Positions 1 through 9,011 of a stretch of 64,000 nt of DNA are shown one piece after another. The DNA lies in contig CAWHVG010000002.1 of the NCBI GenBank assembly GCA_963832725.1, forward strand, positions 1,550,001-1,614,000, written 5' to 3'. Below the pieces are notes generated by a model. That model had not been told where the DNA came from, ran no database searches, and was given only the letters and a program-made list of their open reading frames with translations. The stretch is from JAEZBP01 sp963832725 (lineage in GTDB: Bacteria; Myxococcota_A; Polyangia; Polyangiales; Sandaracinaceae). A program made the translations under genes and the position numbers. Each line of letters begins with the position of its first letter. Position 1 is the stretch's first letter.

Positions 1-369
1 TCGCCCACGGGATCGCCGCCGCGCTCGACCCGCACATGAAGGCGGTTGCCGTTCTGTCGCGGCGGAATCGGGGACGAGGCCGAGATCGAGCCGGAAGGGC
101 CCGGCCGAGACGTGCGTCCCGTAGCTCGGCTCCTCGCTCGGCATGGGCTCGCCGCCGAACCAGGCGACGAGCTGGGTGCGGTAGATCACGCCCGCCACCG
201 AGAGGGCCAGGATGACGCCGAGCGGCACGAGCCAGCCCCAGCGATCCTCCTCTCGCGGAGGCCGCGGCGCGGGCGGCTCGAGGTCCTCGGCGAGCGGGCT
301 CGGCTCTTCCGGCAGCTCGGGCTCTTCCGGCAGCTCCGGGCCCTCCTGCTCTTCCTCGGTCGTGCTCAT
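1..369 (-). CDS. RND efflux adaptor (HlyD/CusB-like), N-terminal part, runs off the window
   Basis: Only the first ~120 codons are present. After an acidic Pro/Glu-rich start there is one membrane segment (about residues 45-62), then a stretch matching the N-terminus of the second adaptor in this window: GPFRLDLGLVP followed by PPRQNGNRLHVRVERGG, against GPFSLGAVLDP and PPRQRGDHLHLRVRKNG. The match requires a frame change inside the run of four G at 70-73 (plus strand); one base fewer restores it. A GGGAGGGG ribosome site lies just upstream of the ATG. This is the last visible gene of the leftward metal-efflux operon, so the locus appears to carry two adaptors. Family assignment rests on this similarity only; the diagnostic C-terminal domains are outside the window. 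Confidence 0.6.
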   Translation of the reverse strand, partial: MSTTEEEQEGPELPEEPELPEEPSPLAEDLEPPAPRPPREEDRWGWLVPLGVILALSVAGVIYRTQLVAWFGGEPMPSEEPSYGTHVSAGPFRLDLGLVPDSAATERQPPSCAGRARRRSRGR

Positions 370-577
370 CGCCGCCCCTCCCGGTGGGAACGGGGCCTGC
401 CGACCAGAGCTCCCCGAAGGGAGCGCGGACGCCCGGTGCGGGCGCGCGTCGCGTGCATGTGCATCTCCACTCTCCTGCGGATTCGAGCCTTCCGGGGCCA
501 TCGCCGGCGAACGCGTGGCCGAAGCTCGACGGAGCTCGGCGCGCGTCAGCCCTTCGGGGGCGACGGAGCGGCCGAGC

Positions 578-979
578 TCAGAGCAGGAAGGTGGAGTGGT
601 GGAGCCAGAGCGGCGCGGAGGGTGGGGCTCGGCTGCGGGTCGTGTGCTCGCGCGGGGCCGCGTTCACCGGGACCGGAGCGTCGAGCACTGCGACCAGGTA
701 CTGCGCGGGCGCCCCGACCACCGGCACGATGCCCGCGATCTGTGCCGGCGCCGGCTCTGTCCCCTTGGACTGGAGCACGCAGCATGTGCGACGCGCGGCC
801 CGCATGCCCGTCTCGCGCGCGTGTTCGCCGTGCATCACGCAGCAGCGACCGACGTGCGACGACTGCATGCTGGTGCAGCGGTAGACGTCGAGGCGCGCGA
901 GCGCGGGGAGCGCGACCATGCCACCCACGAGGACGGCGAAGAACGCCGCTGTCCGCAGGTGCTTTGTGATCACGCCCAT
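578..979 (-). CDS. Small exported Cys-rich protein of the metal-efflux operon
   Basis: 133 residues. The N-terminus is a plausible signal peptide with a hydrophobic core (FFAVLVGGMVALPAL). The mature part has Cys pairs and Met/His (CTSMQSSHVGRCCVMHG, then TCCVLQ), residues suited to thiophilic metals. I recognise no named family. It lies between a cupredoxin lipoprotein and a second RND adaptor, all on the same strand, so a periplasmic role in copper or silver handling is inferred from position and composition. The ATG at 979 is chosen because it directly precedes the signal peptide; an upstream in-frame ATG at 1018 would bury it. Confidence 0.5.
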   Translation of the reverse strand: MGVITKHLRTAAFFAVLVGGMVALPALARLDVYRCTSMQSSHVGRCCVMHGEHARETGMRAARRTCCVLQSKGTEPAPAQIAGIVPVVGAPAQYLVAVLDAPVPVNAAPREHTTRSRAPPSAPLWLHHSTFLL

Positions 980-1028
980 CGAAGATCCTGAAGTAGAGCA
1001 CGGGGCCGTGTGGCGCAACAGCCCCGGG

Positions 1029-1406
1029 TCACCGCACGACGATGGCGCCCTCGAACATGTCCATCCCGCACGTGAACCGGACTCGCCCGGCCTCGTGAGG
1101 CGTGAACGTCACCTCGACCGGCTGACCGACCGGGAGGTCCCGCTCGATGTGCTCGGAGGGAATCGCGACTTGGTTGCCGCAGCCCTCGTCGGTGGTGCGG
1201 GTGAACACGAGCGTCAGCGGCTCGCCGGCGGTGGCCTGCACCTCGCTCGGCTCGTAGCCGCTGGCGTTCACGGAGACGGCGACGCGGTGGTCGGTCGTCT
1301 CGGCGGCGTTGGCGTTGTCCTCGCCGGGGGCGTCGCTCGAGTCGGAGCCGCACGCGGCGAGCAGGAGGGTCGCGGTCACGACGAGAACGGAACGAAGAAC
1401 GGTCAT
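1029..1406 (-). CDS. Cupredoxin-domain lipoprotein
   Basis: 125 residues. A lipoprotein signal with lipobox LLAAC ends near residue 19 and is followed by an Asp/Asn/Ala-rich linker. The rest is one cupredoxin-like beta domain (Cupredoxin_1 type) with GYEPSEVQATAGEPLTLVF and a C-terminal RVRFTCGMDMFEGAIVV. The Cys and Met of CGMDM, plus an earlier Cys in DEGCGNQ, are candidate copper ligands. The same fold occurs as a periplasmic metallochaperone in Cus/Sil-type systems; that role here is inferred from the neighbours. It follows the outer-membrane factor gene on the same strand with an 85-base gap. Confidence 0.75.
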   Translation of the reverse strand: MTVLRSVLVVTATLLLAACGSDSSDAPGEDNANAAETTDHRVAVSVNASGYEPSEVQATAGEPLTLVFTRTTDEGCGNQVAIPSEHIERDLPVGQPVEVTFTPHEAGRVRFTCGMDMFEGAIVVR

Positions 1407-1491
1407 GGATGCATCGACTCCCTGTCGCGAGGTCCACGGTCGCAGAACGTCGCGAAGGATACGCACGCGCCGATGGATCGCACGCCGTGGC

Positions 1492-2979
1492 TCACGGGTC
1501 GTGATCTGCGTGCTCCGGCGTCGCGTCGCGGCGCTCAGGGTCCGGCGTCGCGTTGCGTTCCTCGTCATCGCTCGCTTCGGGGCCCTCGCCGGCCGGCGCT
1601 TCGGGCTCGGACGCCCCCGCGGCCGACTCGGGGGCCACCGGCTCCACGGGATGTCCCACCACGCGCTCCAGCCTCGCCCACGCCGCCCCGTGCTCGGCGC
1701 GGACCCGCGCCAGCGCCACGCCGAGCTCCAATAGGTCGCGCTCGGCGATCAACGTCGACGCGACCGTGCTCCGCCCCGTGACGTAGCTGCCGACGACCGA
1801 CTCGTACGCGCTCTGCGCCTCGGGAACGAGCGTGTGCTCGTAGAGCTGAACGCGGCGGTAGGTGTCGCGGAGGCGCGCCAGCGATTCGGTGAGCTCGGCG
1901 AGGGCGGCGTCCTCCGCGGCGCGGTGGTCCGCCAGCTCCGCGTGGGAGTCCGCCTCCGCGGCTTCCTGCGCGTCCGCGTACGCCCCCTGCCAGATCGGGA
2001 GCGTGACGCCGACGTTGAGGATGAGGGCGTCCTGGCCGCTGCCCTGCGTCGTCGCCGGCATGAGCGCGGGCCCCGTCTCAATCCAATCGACGCCGAGCGA
2101 GAAGCGCGGAAACCGATCCGCCTCCAGCGATGCCGCGTGCGCGCGGCTCGCCTCCGCCATCAGGGCAAACGCGCGCAGGTAGGGATGCTCCCGCACGGCC
2201 TCGGCGAGGGCGGCGCGCTCGGCCCCCGGCAGGGCGGGAGGCGCGACGTCGCGGGCGGTCGGGGCCGGCAGGTCGTCGGGGGCTCCGATCGCGGCTCGCA
2301 GCGCGGCTTCGGCGCCGCGCTCCTGCTCGTCGAGGCCCGCGAGCGTGTCTTCCAGTCGCGCCCGGGTGAGCTCCACTTGGGCCACGTCGGCCAGCGTCGC
2401 CTGGCCGACCTCGATCCGACCGAGCAGCGAATGGCTGAGCTCGGTCAGGACGTCGAGCTGCTCGCGCTCGATCGTGCGGCTCTCGCGGATGGCCCACAGT
2501 CGCCACCACGCCTCCGCCACCTGCATTCGCAACGCCAGCGCCCGGGCCTCGAAGCGCCGCTGCGCAGCCCGCGCCCGCGCCGACTGCGCGTCGGCTGCCG
2601 CGGTGAGCTTGGTGGGCCACGGAAACTCCTGCCGGACCATCAGCCGATGGCGCTGTGGTCCGACGCGCGTCTGGACCGGCATCGCATAGTAGCCGTAGGT
2701 CACCATGGGCTCCGGCAAGCGGCGGGAGGGCTCGATCCGGAGCGACGCCGCGCGCCAACGCTCGTAGCTCGCTCGGAGCGCGGGGCTCTCCGCCAGCGCG
2801 TATCGCACGTAGCTCGCGAGCGTACCGTCGGGCGCCGTCGCCTCGGTGCGCTCGAGCGGCGTGAGACCGTGCCCGGCGGCCCGGAGGTCGCGCTGCAGCC
2901 CCGCCTCGTAGCGCGCGGTGCAGCCCAGCGCACCCAACGCGAAGAGGAGCAAGGGAAGGCGAGAGAACCGGGAGAACAT
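1492..2979 (-). CDS. Outer-membrane efflux lipoprotein, TolC/CusC family
   Basis: 495 residues. The start at 2979 gives a lipoprotein signal (LLLFALGALGC). The body is the helical outer-membrane efflux fold: two similar halves with long Ala/Glu/Arg-rich coiled coils (around AQRRFEARALALRMQVAEA and AEDAALAELTESLARL) and YGYYAMPVQT between them. The length is normal for a CusC-like channel. The last ~45 residues form a Glu/Pro/Ala-rich tail ending in HADHDP. It lies 255 bases downstream of the RND pump gene on the same strand and would form the exit duct of the tripartite pump. Metal specificity is inferred from the pump and the cupredoxin neighbour. Confidence 0.85.
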   Translation of the reverse strand: MFSRFSRLPLLLFALGALGCTARYEAGLQRDLRAAGHGLTPLERTEATAPDGTLASYVRYALAESPALRASYERWRAASLRIEPSRRLPEPMVTYGYYAMPVQTRVGPQRHRLMVRQEFPWPTKLTAAADAQSARARAAQRRFEARALALRMQVAEAWWRLWAIRESRTIEREQLDVLTELSHSLLGRIEVGQATLADVAQVELTRARLEDTLAGLDEQERGAEAALRAAIGAPDDLPAPTARDVAPPALPGAERAALAEAVREHPYLRAFALMAEASRAHAASLEADRFPRFSLGVDWIETGPALMPATTQGSGQDALILNVGVTLPIWQGAYADAQEAAEADSHAELADHRAAEDAALAELTESLARLRDTYRRVQLYEHTLVPEAQSAYESVVGSYVTGRSTVASTLIAERDLLELGVALARVRAEHGAAWARLERVVGHPVEPVAPESAAGASEPEAPAGEGPEASDDEERNATPDPERRDATPEHADHDP

Positions 2980-3028
2980 CCGAGAACGACTCCTGCGACG
3001 GCCGAGAGGGGGCTGGATCACGCTCGGA

Positions 3029-3074
3029 GCTCTCTCCCCCGTTCGACGGGGGAGGGCTGGGGTGGGGGCTGACC
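3029..3074. repeat. GC-rich hairpin repeat, copy 1 of a dispersed element
   Basis: CTCCCCCGT (3034-3042) and ACGGGGGAG (3046-3054) form a perfect 9-bp stem with a 3-base loop. It is followed by AGGGCTGGGGTGGGGGC. A related stretch lies at 51174-51215 with the same GCTCT, TCCCCCG and AGGGCTGGNGTGGGGGC blocks. Both copies are intergenic. Copy 1 sits between the pump and channel genes of the efflux operon, where it could modulate read-through or mRNA stability. This is a sequence observation; function is unknown. Confidence 0.5.
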
Positions 3075-3234
3075 GAGGCATGCGCTCTCCGTTGGCCCTC
3101 CCCCCAGGCCCCTGCCGCCACTCCCGCCAGCGGGAGGAGGAGAGGGATCCGAGCACGTTCCAGGCCGGCCGAGAGAGTGAAGCACATCGTGCCTCGGCGG
3201 CCAGATACTCACCGGCACGGTCGATGGCGACCGA

Positions 3235-6200
3235 TCAGGTCGACGCGGGCGAAGGCTCCGCGCTCGGGTGCGCGTGGCGGAGACTGCGCACGCGCCAGAT
3301 GGCGAAGATGGCGGGGTACACGGTGAGCTCGAGGATGAACGAGGTGGCCAGCCCGCCGACCATCGGGGCCGCGATGCGCTTCATCACGTCCGCGCCCGCC
3401 CCGTTGCTGAAGAGGATGGGGACGAGGCCGATCATCATCGTGGAGACGGTCATCAGCTTGGGGCGTATCCGCCGGGCCGCTCCGTCGACGATCGCCTCCT
3501 CGAGGTCGTCGAACGTTCGTAGCGTCCCCTGCTCGATGCGGCGGCGGCGGGCCAGCGTGAGGTAGAGCAGCATGATGACCCCCGTCTCCGCGTCGAGGCC
3601 GGCCAGCGCGATCAGTCCGACCCAGACCGCGACGCTCACGTTGTATCCCAGCAGCACGAGCAGCCAGACGGCGCCGACCAGCGAGAAGGGCACCGCCAGG
3701 AGCACGATCAGCGTCTCGACGACGCTCCGTGTGTTCCAATAGAGGAGAAGGAGAATCAGCGCGAGCGTCACCGGGACGACGAGTCGAAGCCGCGCCTTGG
3801 CGCGCTCGAGGTAGCGAAACTGTCCCGCCCAACCGAGCCGGACGCCGGGCGGGATCTCCACCTCCTCGGCGACCGCGCGCTTCGCGTCCGCGACGTAGTC
3901 CGCGATGGGGCGGTCGGTGTCGACGAAGACATAGGTTTCGAGCTGACCGTCTTCGCTCCGGATCATCGGAGGCCCGGTGGAGACGTGGATGTCGGCGACA
4001 TACGAGAGAGGTATCTGTGCGCCGGTGGGCGTGGACACCAGCACATCGCCCACGCGATCCGGCTCGTCCCGCAGCTCTCGCGCGTAGCGAACGTCGATCG
4101 GGTAGCGCTCCCTCCCCTCGATGGCTTCGGACACGCTCCGGCCGCCGATGGCGCTGGCGACCACCTCGTCGATCTCGATGCGCGCGCAGGCCGTAGCGCG
4201 CCGCGTCTTCGCGCCGGATGTCGATGTCGAGGAAGAAGCCGCCGGTGGCGCGCTCCGCGAACGCGCTCCGCGTCCCCGGGACCCGCGAGACCGCGTGCTC
4301 GATGTCGATCGCGGTCCGCTCGAGGGTGGCGAGGTCGTCGCCGAGCACCTGGATGCCGAGGGGGCTGCGGATCCCCGTCGCCAGCATCTCCGTCCGGGTC
4401 TGGATCGGCATCCACCACACGTTCGGCATGCCGGGGATCTGGATCCGCTCGTCCATCTCCCGGATCGAGATCGGCCCAGGTCATGCCGGGGCGCCACTGA
4501 TCCCGTGGCTTGGGGACGATGATCACCTCCGCCATGCCGAGCGGCGCGGAGTCCGTCGCGGTGCGGGCGCGTCCCATCTTGCCGAAGACGGTTCCGACCT
4601 CGGGGATCTCCCGGAGCCGCCGGTCGATGTCCTGGATGAGCTCGGTGGCTTCGGTCATCGACATCCCGGGCGGCGCCGTCGGCATGTACAGGATCACCCC
4701 CTCGTTCAGGGGAGGCATGAACTCCGTCGAGAGCCCGAGGTACGCGGGAACCGTGAGGACGACGGTGACGAGCGCGGCGAACACGACCCAGTAGCGATGC
4801 CTCACCACGAAGCGAACGACGGGCGCGTACGCGCGGCTCAAGACGCGGTTGAGCGGGTTGGCGTCCTCGCTTTTGATCTTTCCGCGGATCAGCAGCGCCG
4901 CGAGCGCGGGCGTGAGCGTCACGGCCAGGATGGCGCCGAAGCCCATCGAGTAGGTCTTGGTGAGCGCCAGCGGGCGAAAGAGGCGCCCTTCGGCCCCTTC
5001 CAGCGTGAACACGGGCAGAAAAGCGACCGTGATCACCAAGAGCGAGAAGAAGATCGAAGGCCCGACCTCCTGCATCGCGGAGATGATCGCCTCGGTCCGG
5101 CTGACGGGGCGTCCCTCCGCCTCCCAGGATTCCAGTCGCTTGTGGACGTTCTCGATGATGATGATCGACGCGTCCACCATGGCGCCGATGGCGACGGCGA
5201 TGCCGCCGAGGGACATGATGTTCGCGGTCAGCCCTTGGTAGACCATCGGGATGAACGCCAAGATCACCGCGACCGGAAGCGTGATCACCGCGACCAGCGC
5301 GCTCCTCACGTGCAGCAAGAAGAAGAAGATCACGACGCTGACCACGATCATTTCTTCGATCAGCGTGTGCTCGAGCGTCCCGATCGACGCCTCGATGAGC
5401 TCGGAGCGGTCGTAGGTCGGGACGATCTCGACGCCCTCGGGGAGATGCAGCTCGTGCAGCCGCGCTTTCACGCGGTCGATCACAGCCAGCGCGTTCTCTC
5501 CGTAGCGCATGATCACGATGCCGCCGACCACCTCGCCTTCGCCGTTCAGCTCGGCGACGCCGCGGCGCATGTCCGGTCCGAGCGCCACGTTGGCGACGTC
5601 GCGGAGGTACACCGGCATCCGGTTGTCGCGACCGAGGCGCACGCACGTCGAGCCGAGGTCTGCGATGTCCTTCACGTACGCGCGGCCTCGGACCACGTAC
5701 TCGTGACCGGCCATCTCGAGGACGCGGCCGCCCACCTCCTCGTTGGTCTCGCGAACGGCGCGGACGACCTGGTCGAGCGTGACGTCGTACGCGCGCAAGC
5801 GATCCGGATCGAGCTGTACCTGGTACTGCTTGACGAAGCCGCCGACCGACGCGACCTCGGCCACGCCTTGCACGCTCTCGAGCGCGTAGCGGAGGTTCCA
5901 GTCCTGGATGGAGCGGAGCTCGGCGAGGTCGTGGCGACCCGAGCGGTCGACGAGCGCGTACTCGTAGACCCATCCCACACCGGTGGCGTCCGGGCCCAGC
6001 GTGGGATGAACACCCTCCGGCAGCTCGGACTCGACGGAGCTCAGGTACTCGAGGACGCGGCTGCGCGCCCAGTACATGTCCGTGCCGTCCTCGAACACGA
6101 CGTAGACGAACGAGAGCCCGAAGAACGACTGGCCCCGCACGAAGCGCACGCGCGGGGCCGAGAGCAGCGCGGTCGAGATCGGATAGGTGAGCTGATCCTC

Positions 6201-6416
6201 GACCAGGTCCGGGCTCTGGCCTTGCCACTCGGTGAAGATGATCACTTGCGTGTCGGAGAGGTCCGGGATCGCGTCCAGCGGCGTGCGCATGAGGGCGTAG
6301 ACCCCCCACACCGTCAGCGCGCCGACGAGCACGAGCGTGACGAGAGGCTGTCGCGCGCTCGCGCCGATCAGCCGGGCGACGGCGCCCCGGCGCTCCACCG
6401 GCTCATCGCCGCGCAT
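3235..6416 (-). CDS. cusA: RND heavy-metal efflux pump, CusA/CzcA family (two frame disruptions)
   Basis: The span encodes a 1,059-residue pump after repair, normal for CusA/CzcA. It starts ATG at 6416, 14 bases inside the adaptor gene, suggesting translational coupling. The N-terminus has TM1 (PLVTLVLVGALTVWGVYAL) followed by TPLDAIPDLSDTQVI, typical of heavy-metal RND pumps. The central transmembrane block carries FFFLLHVRSALVAVITLP and GGIAVAIGAMVDASIIIIEN, the metal-RND TM4 Asp region. The C-terminal half repeats the fold (LILLLLYWNTRSVVETLIV; GLDAETGVIMLLYL). Two single-base disruptions, near 4181-4187 and 4466, split it into three frames; deleting one base at each restores family sequence (LRAIEIDEVV and ADLIREMDER). 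Substrate is probably Cu(I)/Ag(I), judging by neighbours; CzcA-type specificity cannot be excluded. Confidence 0.88.
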
Positions 6417-7932
6417 GCCGCGTCGCTCCTCCCGTCCCCTCGTGGCGCGGTGGCGACGCGCGACCCGCGCCGGCGTCTCTCTCTCGCCAGTAGCTGGAGC
6501 TTCGCAGGCGGCTCTCGGAGGCCACCAGGAAGTTGCCGGAGGTGACCACGATCTCGCCCTCGCGGAGCCCGCTCTGCACCACGTAGTCGTCACCGGTGCG
6601 CACGCCGACTTCGATCTCCCGCGGGACGAGCCGACCCTCTCCCTCGTCGACGAAGACGATCCGCCTGAGGCCGGTGTAGATGACCGCGCTCACGGGCACC
6701 GCGAGCACGCGGCCCAGCGACACGGCGAGCGTGAGGTTCGCGTACATGTTGGGAAGGAGCGCGAGCTCGGCGTTGTCCACCACGGCGCGCACGGTCCCGG
6801 TGCGCGTATCCGGATCGACGTAGGGGTAGACGAAGCTCACGCGGGCGATCCCCTTGCGGCCGGGCAGGTAGGGCACCGTCACCTCGACCGTCTGCCCGAC
6901 CTCCATCAGCGGGAGGTCCGCCTCGTAGACCTCGGCCTCGATCCGAATCCGGGAGAGGTCCGCGATGCGGTAGGCGCGCGCGCCCGGCGCGAGCTTCACC
7001 CCTTCGATGACCTCGTTTTCGACCACCCAGCCGGTGACCGGGGAGAGGATCGGGATCCGGGAGCTCGGCTCGCCGCGGTGGACGAGCTGGCGGATCTGCG
7101 CGTCGCTCATCCCGAGGAGCCGCAGGCGACGGCGCGCCGGCCCGCGGGCGGCGCGGGTGGCCGGGTTGCCGCGCGCGGTCACATAGTCGACCTCGGCGGA
7201 GTAGAGCTCGGGGCTGTAGAGGGTGAAGAGCACCTGCCCGCGCTCGACGTGCTCGCCGGGGTCGGTGACCCGCACCGTCTCGACCCATCCGCCCGCGCGC
7301 AGCTCGACGTCGTGCAGCCGCGCCGGATCGTAGGTCACCATCCCCACGGCGCGGATCGAGCGGTCGAGCTCCCGGCGCCTCACCGGCGCGCTGGTGATGC
7401 CGAACGCTTGGCGGCGCTCACCGGGGATCACCACGGTGCCGGGCGCCTGCTCGGCGGCGCTGCCGGCTGCCGTCAGCCCTTGCACGCCGACGGTGAGCCC
7501 GAAGTCGGCTCGGCCGTGCTCGCCTCCCGCTCGGACGTCGACCTCCAGCGTCCAGGAGCCGCCCATCGGGAGATCGAACGTGGCGTCGTACCGCCCCTCG
7601 CCCTGATCCTGGACGGACGCGCGTCCGCGCATCTCGGGCATGGCGCCCATCGCGGGCATCACGTAGGCGACGTCGATTCGCGCGTCCTCGACCGGTTGCC
7701 CGTTCTTGCGCACCCGCAGGTGGAGGTGATCACCGCGCTGGCGGGGCGGATTCGGGTCGAGCACGGCGCCGAGCGAGAAGGGCCCGGCGCGGACCTGCGC
7801 GGGGTAGCTGCGCTCACCTCCGCCAGAGTGGAGCAGCGCCCACGACGCGATGGCGATCGAGCCCACCAGCACCACGAGCGCCGCCGCGACGAGCCAGCGC
7901 CGCCGCCGTCGCGCGGTGCTCCGTTCGCTCAT
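6403..7932 (-). CDS. cusB: RND efflux adaptor, HlyD/CusB family
   Basis: 509 residues, intact. One N-terminal membrane anchor (residues ~14-32) follows an Arg-rich start. A first beta domain (QVRAGPFSLGAVLDPNPP to about residue 150) has a Met-containing stretch YVMPAMGAMPEMRG resembling FixH/YtkA-like domains found in some adaptors. The lipoyl/hairpin region follows (ELRAGGWVETVRVTDPGE; LSPVTGWVVENEVIEG), then the beta-barrel and membrane-proximal domains. ATG 7932 is preferred over 7980 because a GAGGAGG ribosome site precedes it. It overlaps the pump gene by 14 bases. It would bridge the pump and the outer-membrane factor in the periplasm. Confidence 0.87.
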   Translation of the reverse strand: MSERSTARRRRRWLVAAALVVLVGSIAIASWALLHSGGGERSYPAQVRAGPFSLGAVLDPNPPRQRGDHLHLRVRKNGQPVEDARIDVAYVMPAMGAMPEMRGRASVQDQGEGRYDATFDLPMGGSWTLEVDVRAGGEHGRADFGLTVGVQGLTAAGSAAEQAPGTVVIPGERRQAFGITSAPVRRRELDRSIRAVGMVTYDPARLHDVELRAGGWVETVRVTDPGEHVERGQVLFTLYSPELYSAEVDYVTARGNPATRAARGPARRRLRLLGMSDAQIRQLVHRGEPSSRIPILSPVTGWVVENEVIEGVKLAPGARAYRIADLSRIRIEAEVYEADLPLMEVGQTVEVTVPYLPGRKGIARVSFVYPYVDPDTRTGTVRAVVDNAELALLPNMYANLTLAVSLGRVLAVPVSAVIYTGLRRIVFVDEGEGRLVPREIEVGVRTGDDYVVQSGLREGEIVVTSGNFLVASESRLRSSSYWRERDAGAGRASPPRHEGTGGATRHARR

Positions 7933-8198
7933 CGACAGGGCCTCCTCGTCTGCGGACCGCGCGCGGTCCTCGAGCATGAGCCGGCCTCGTGACCGCCGTG
8001 CCCCTGGAAATAGCGCCGCGCGCGGGCCGGCAACCGGCCACGCCCCGCGTCCCTGCCGTGAGCTCGGTCGGACCCTCCTGCGATCGAGCCCGCTCACGCC
8101 TCGGCTCGCTCACGTCTCCGGAGGAGCCTGCGCTCACGAGGATGGCGCGCCGGCGGGGGTCGCACCGACACGCGGAGCGGCTTCGCCGCGTACGGGCT

Positions 8199-8832
8199 TC
8201 AGCCGCCGAGGCCGACGAGGTGGGCCATGACGTCGTCTTTGCTGACGATGCCGACCAGCTTCTCATTTTCGTCGATGACCAGCACGCAGGGTGCGTCGTG
8301 CCCGATCAGTCGTTTGGCCACCTCGCCGATGCCGGTGCCTGGCGCCACGCGCGCGAGCTCCTTGCCCATGATCTCGGCCACGAACGCTTGCTCGACGTCG
8401 TTGCGCGCCGCGCCCTGCGCGAAGTGGGTGGCGCGCAGCAAATCGCGGTAGGTGACGAGGCCGACGACCCGATCGCCGCCGCCGAGCACCGGAAAGGCGC
8501 GGTGACCGGTCAGGTCGATGTCGCTCTGGAGCGCCAGCAGGTCGTCCTCCTCGCGGAGCGTGACGACCTCGCGGGTCATGATGTCGTCCACGACCGAATC
8601 CTGGGTGGATCGGCTCGGGCGGCTTCACGGGGCCTTCCGCCCGGGCCTTCTCCGAGGCCTCCACGCGCTCGATCCCAGCCTCGATGTCCTGGTCGAGCTG
8701 GTGCAGCTCGCTGCGCAGCTCGTCGTTCTGGGCGGCGCGCCGCGAGAGCGCCTCGAGCTGGCGCACGCGGTGGCGCATCATGTCGCTAATCTCTTCGGCG
8801 CTCGGCGGGAAGTATCCGGTTCCGCGAAACAT
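8199..8832 (-). CDS. CBS-domain pair protein (one frame disruption)
   Basis: 210 residues after repair. An N-terminal helical segment (MRHRVRQLEALSRRAAQND and onward, residues ~18-65, coiled-coil-like) is followed by two CBS modules. The first is DDIMTREVVTLREEDDLLAL to GLVTYRDLLRA; the second is AEIMGKELARVAPGTGIGE to LVGIVSKDDVMAHL. CBS pairs typically bind adenosine nucleotides or other ligands and regulate a partner. The frame changes near 8601, where one base fewer gives HPDSVVDDIMTRE. The ATG at 8832 has a GGAGG site upstream. It precedes the efflux operon on the same strand by 267 bases; a shared function is possible but unproven. Confidence 0.75.
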
Positions 8833-9011
8833 GGGGCTCCTCCGATTCTCGGGTCGGTGCGCGCTGTCGCGAATGGATTCCACCCCGCGCCGAGCGAGCT
8901 TGCAAGTGTACACGTTGCCGCGCCGGGCTACGCCCGCGGCATGCGCATCATGGCGCGCCTCGCCACGGCGAGAGATCTGGCCACCCGCGAATGGGTGTCA
9001 ACATCCACGGC

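Noticed and set aside
46..969. Rightward 307-codon and overlapping frames at the left end
   Set aside because: Arg-rich shadows of the leftward efflux-operon genes.
4218..6545. A 775-codon rightward open frame across the RND pump
   Set aside because: Product is His/Arg/Asp-rich without family motifs; the opposite strand encodes the pump.
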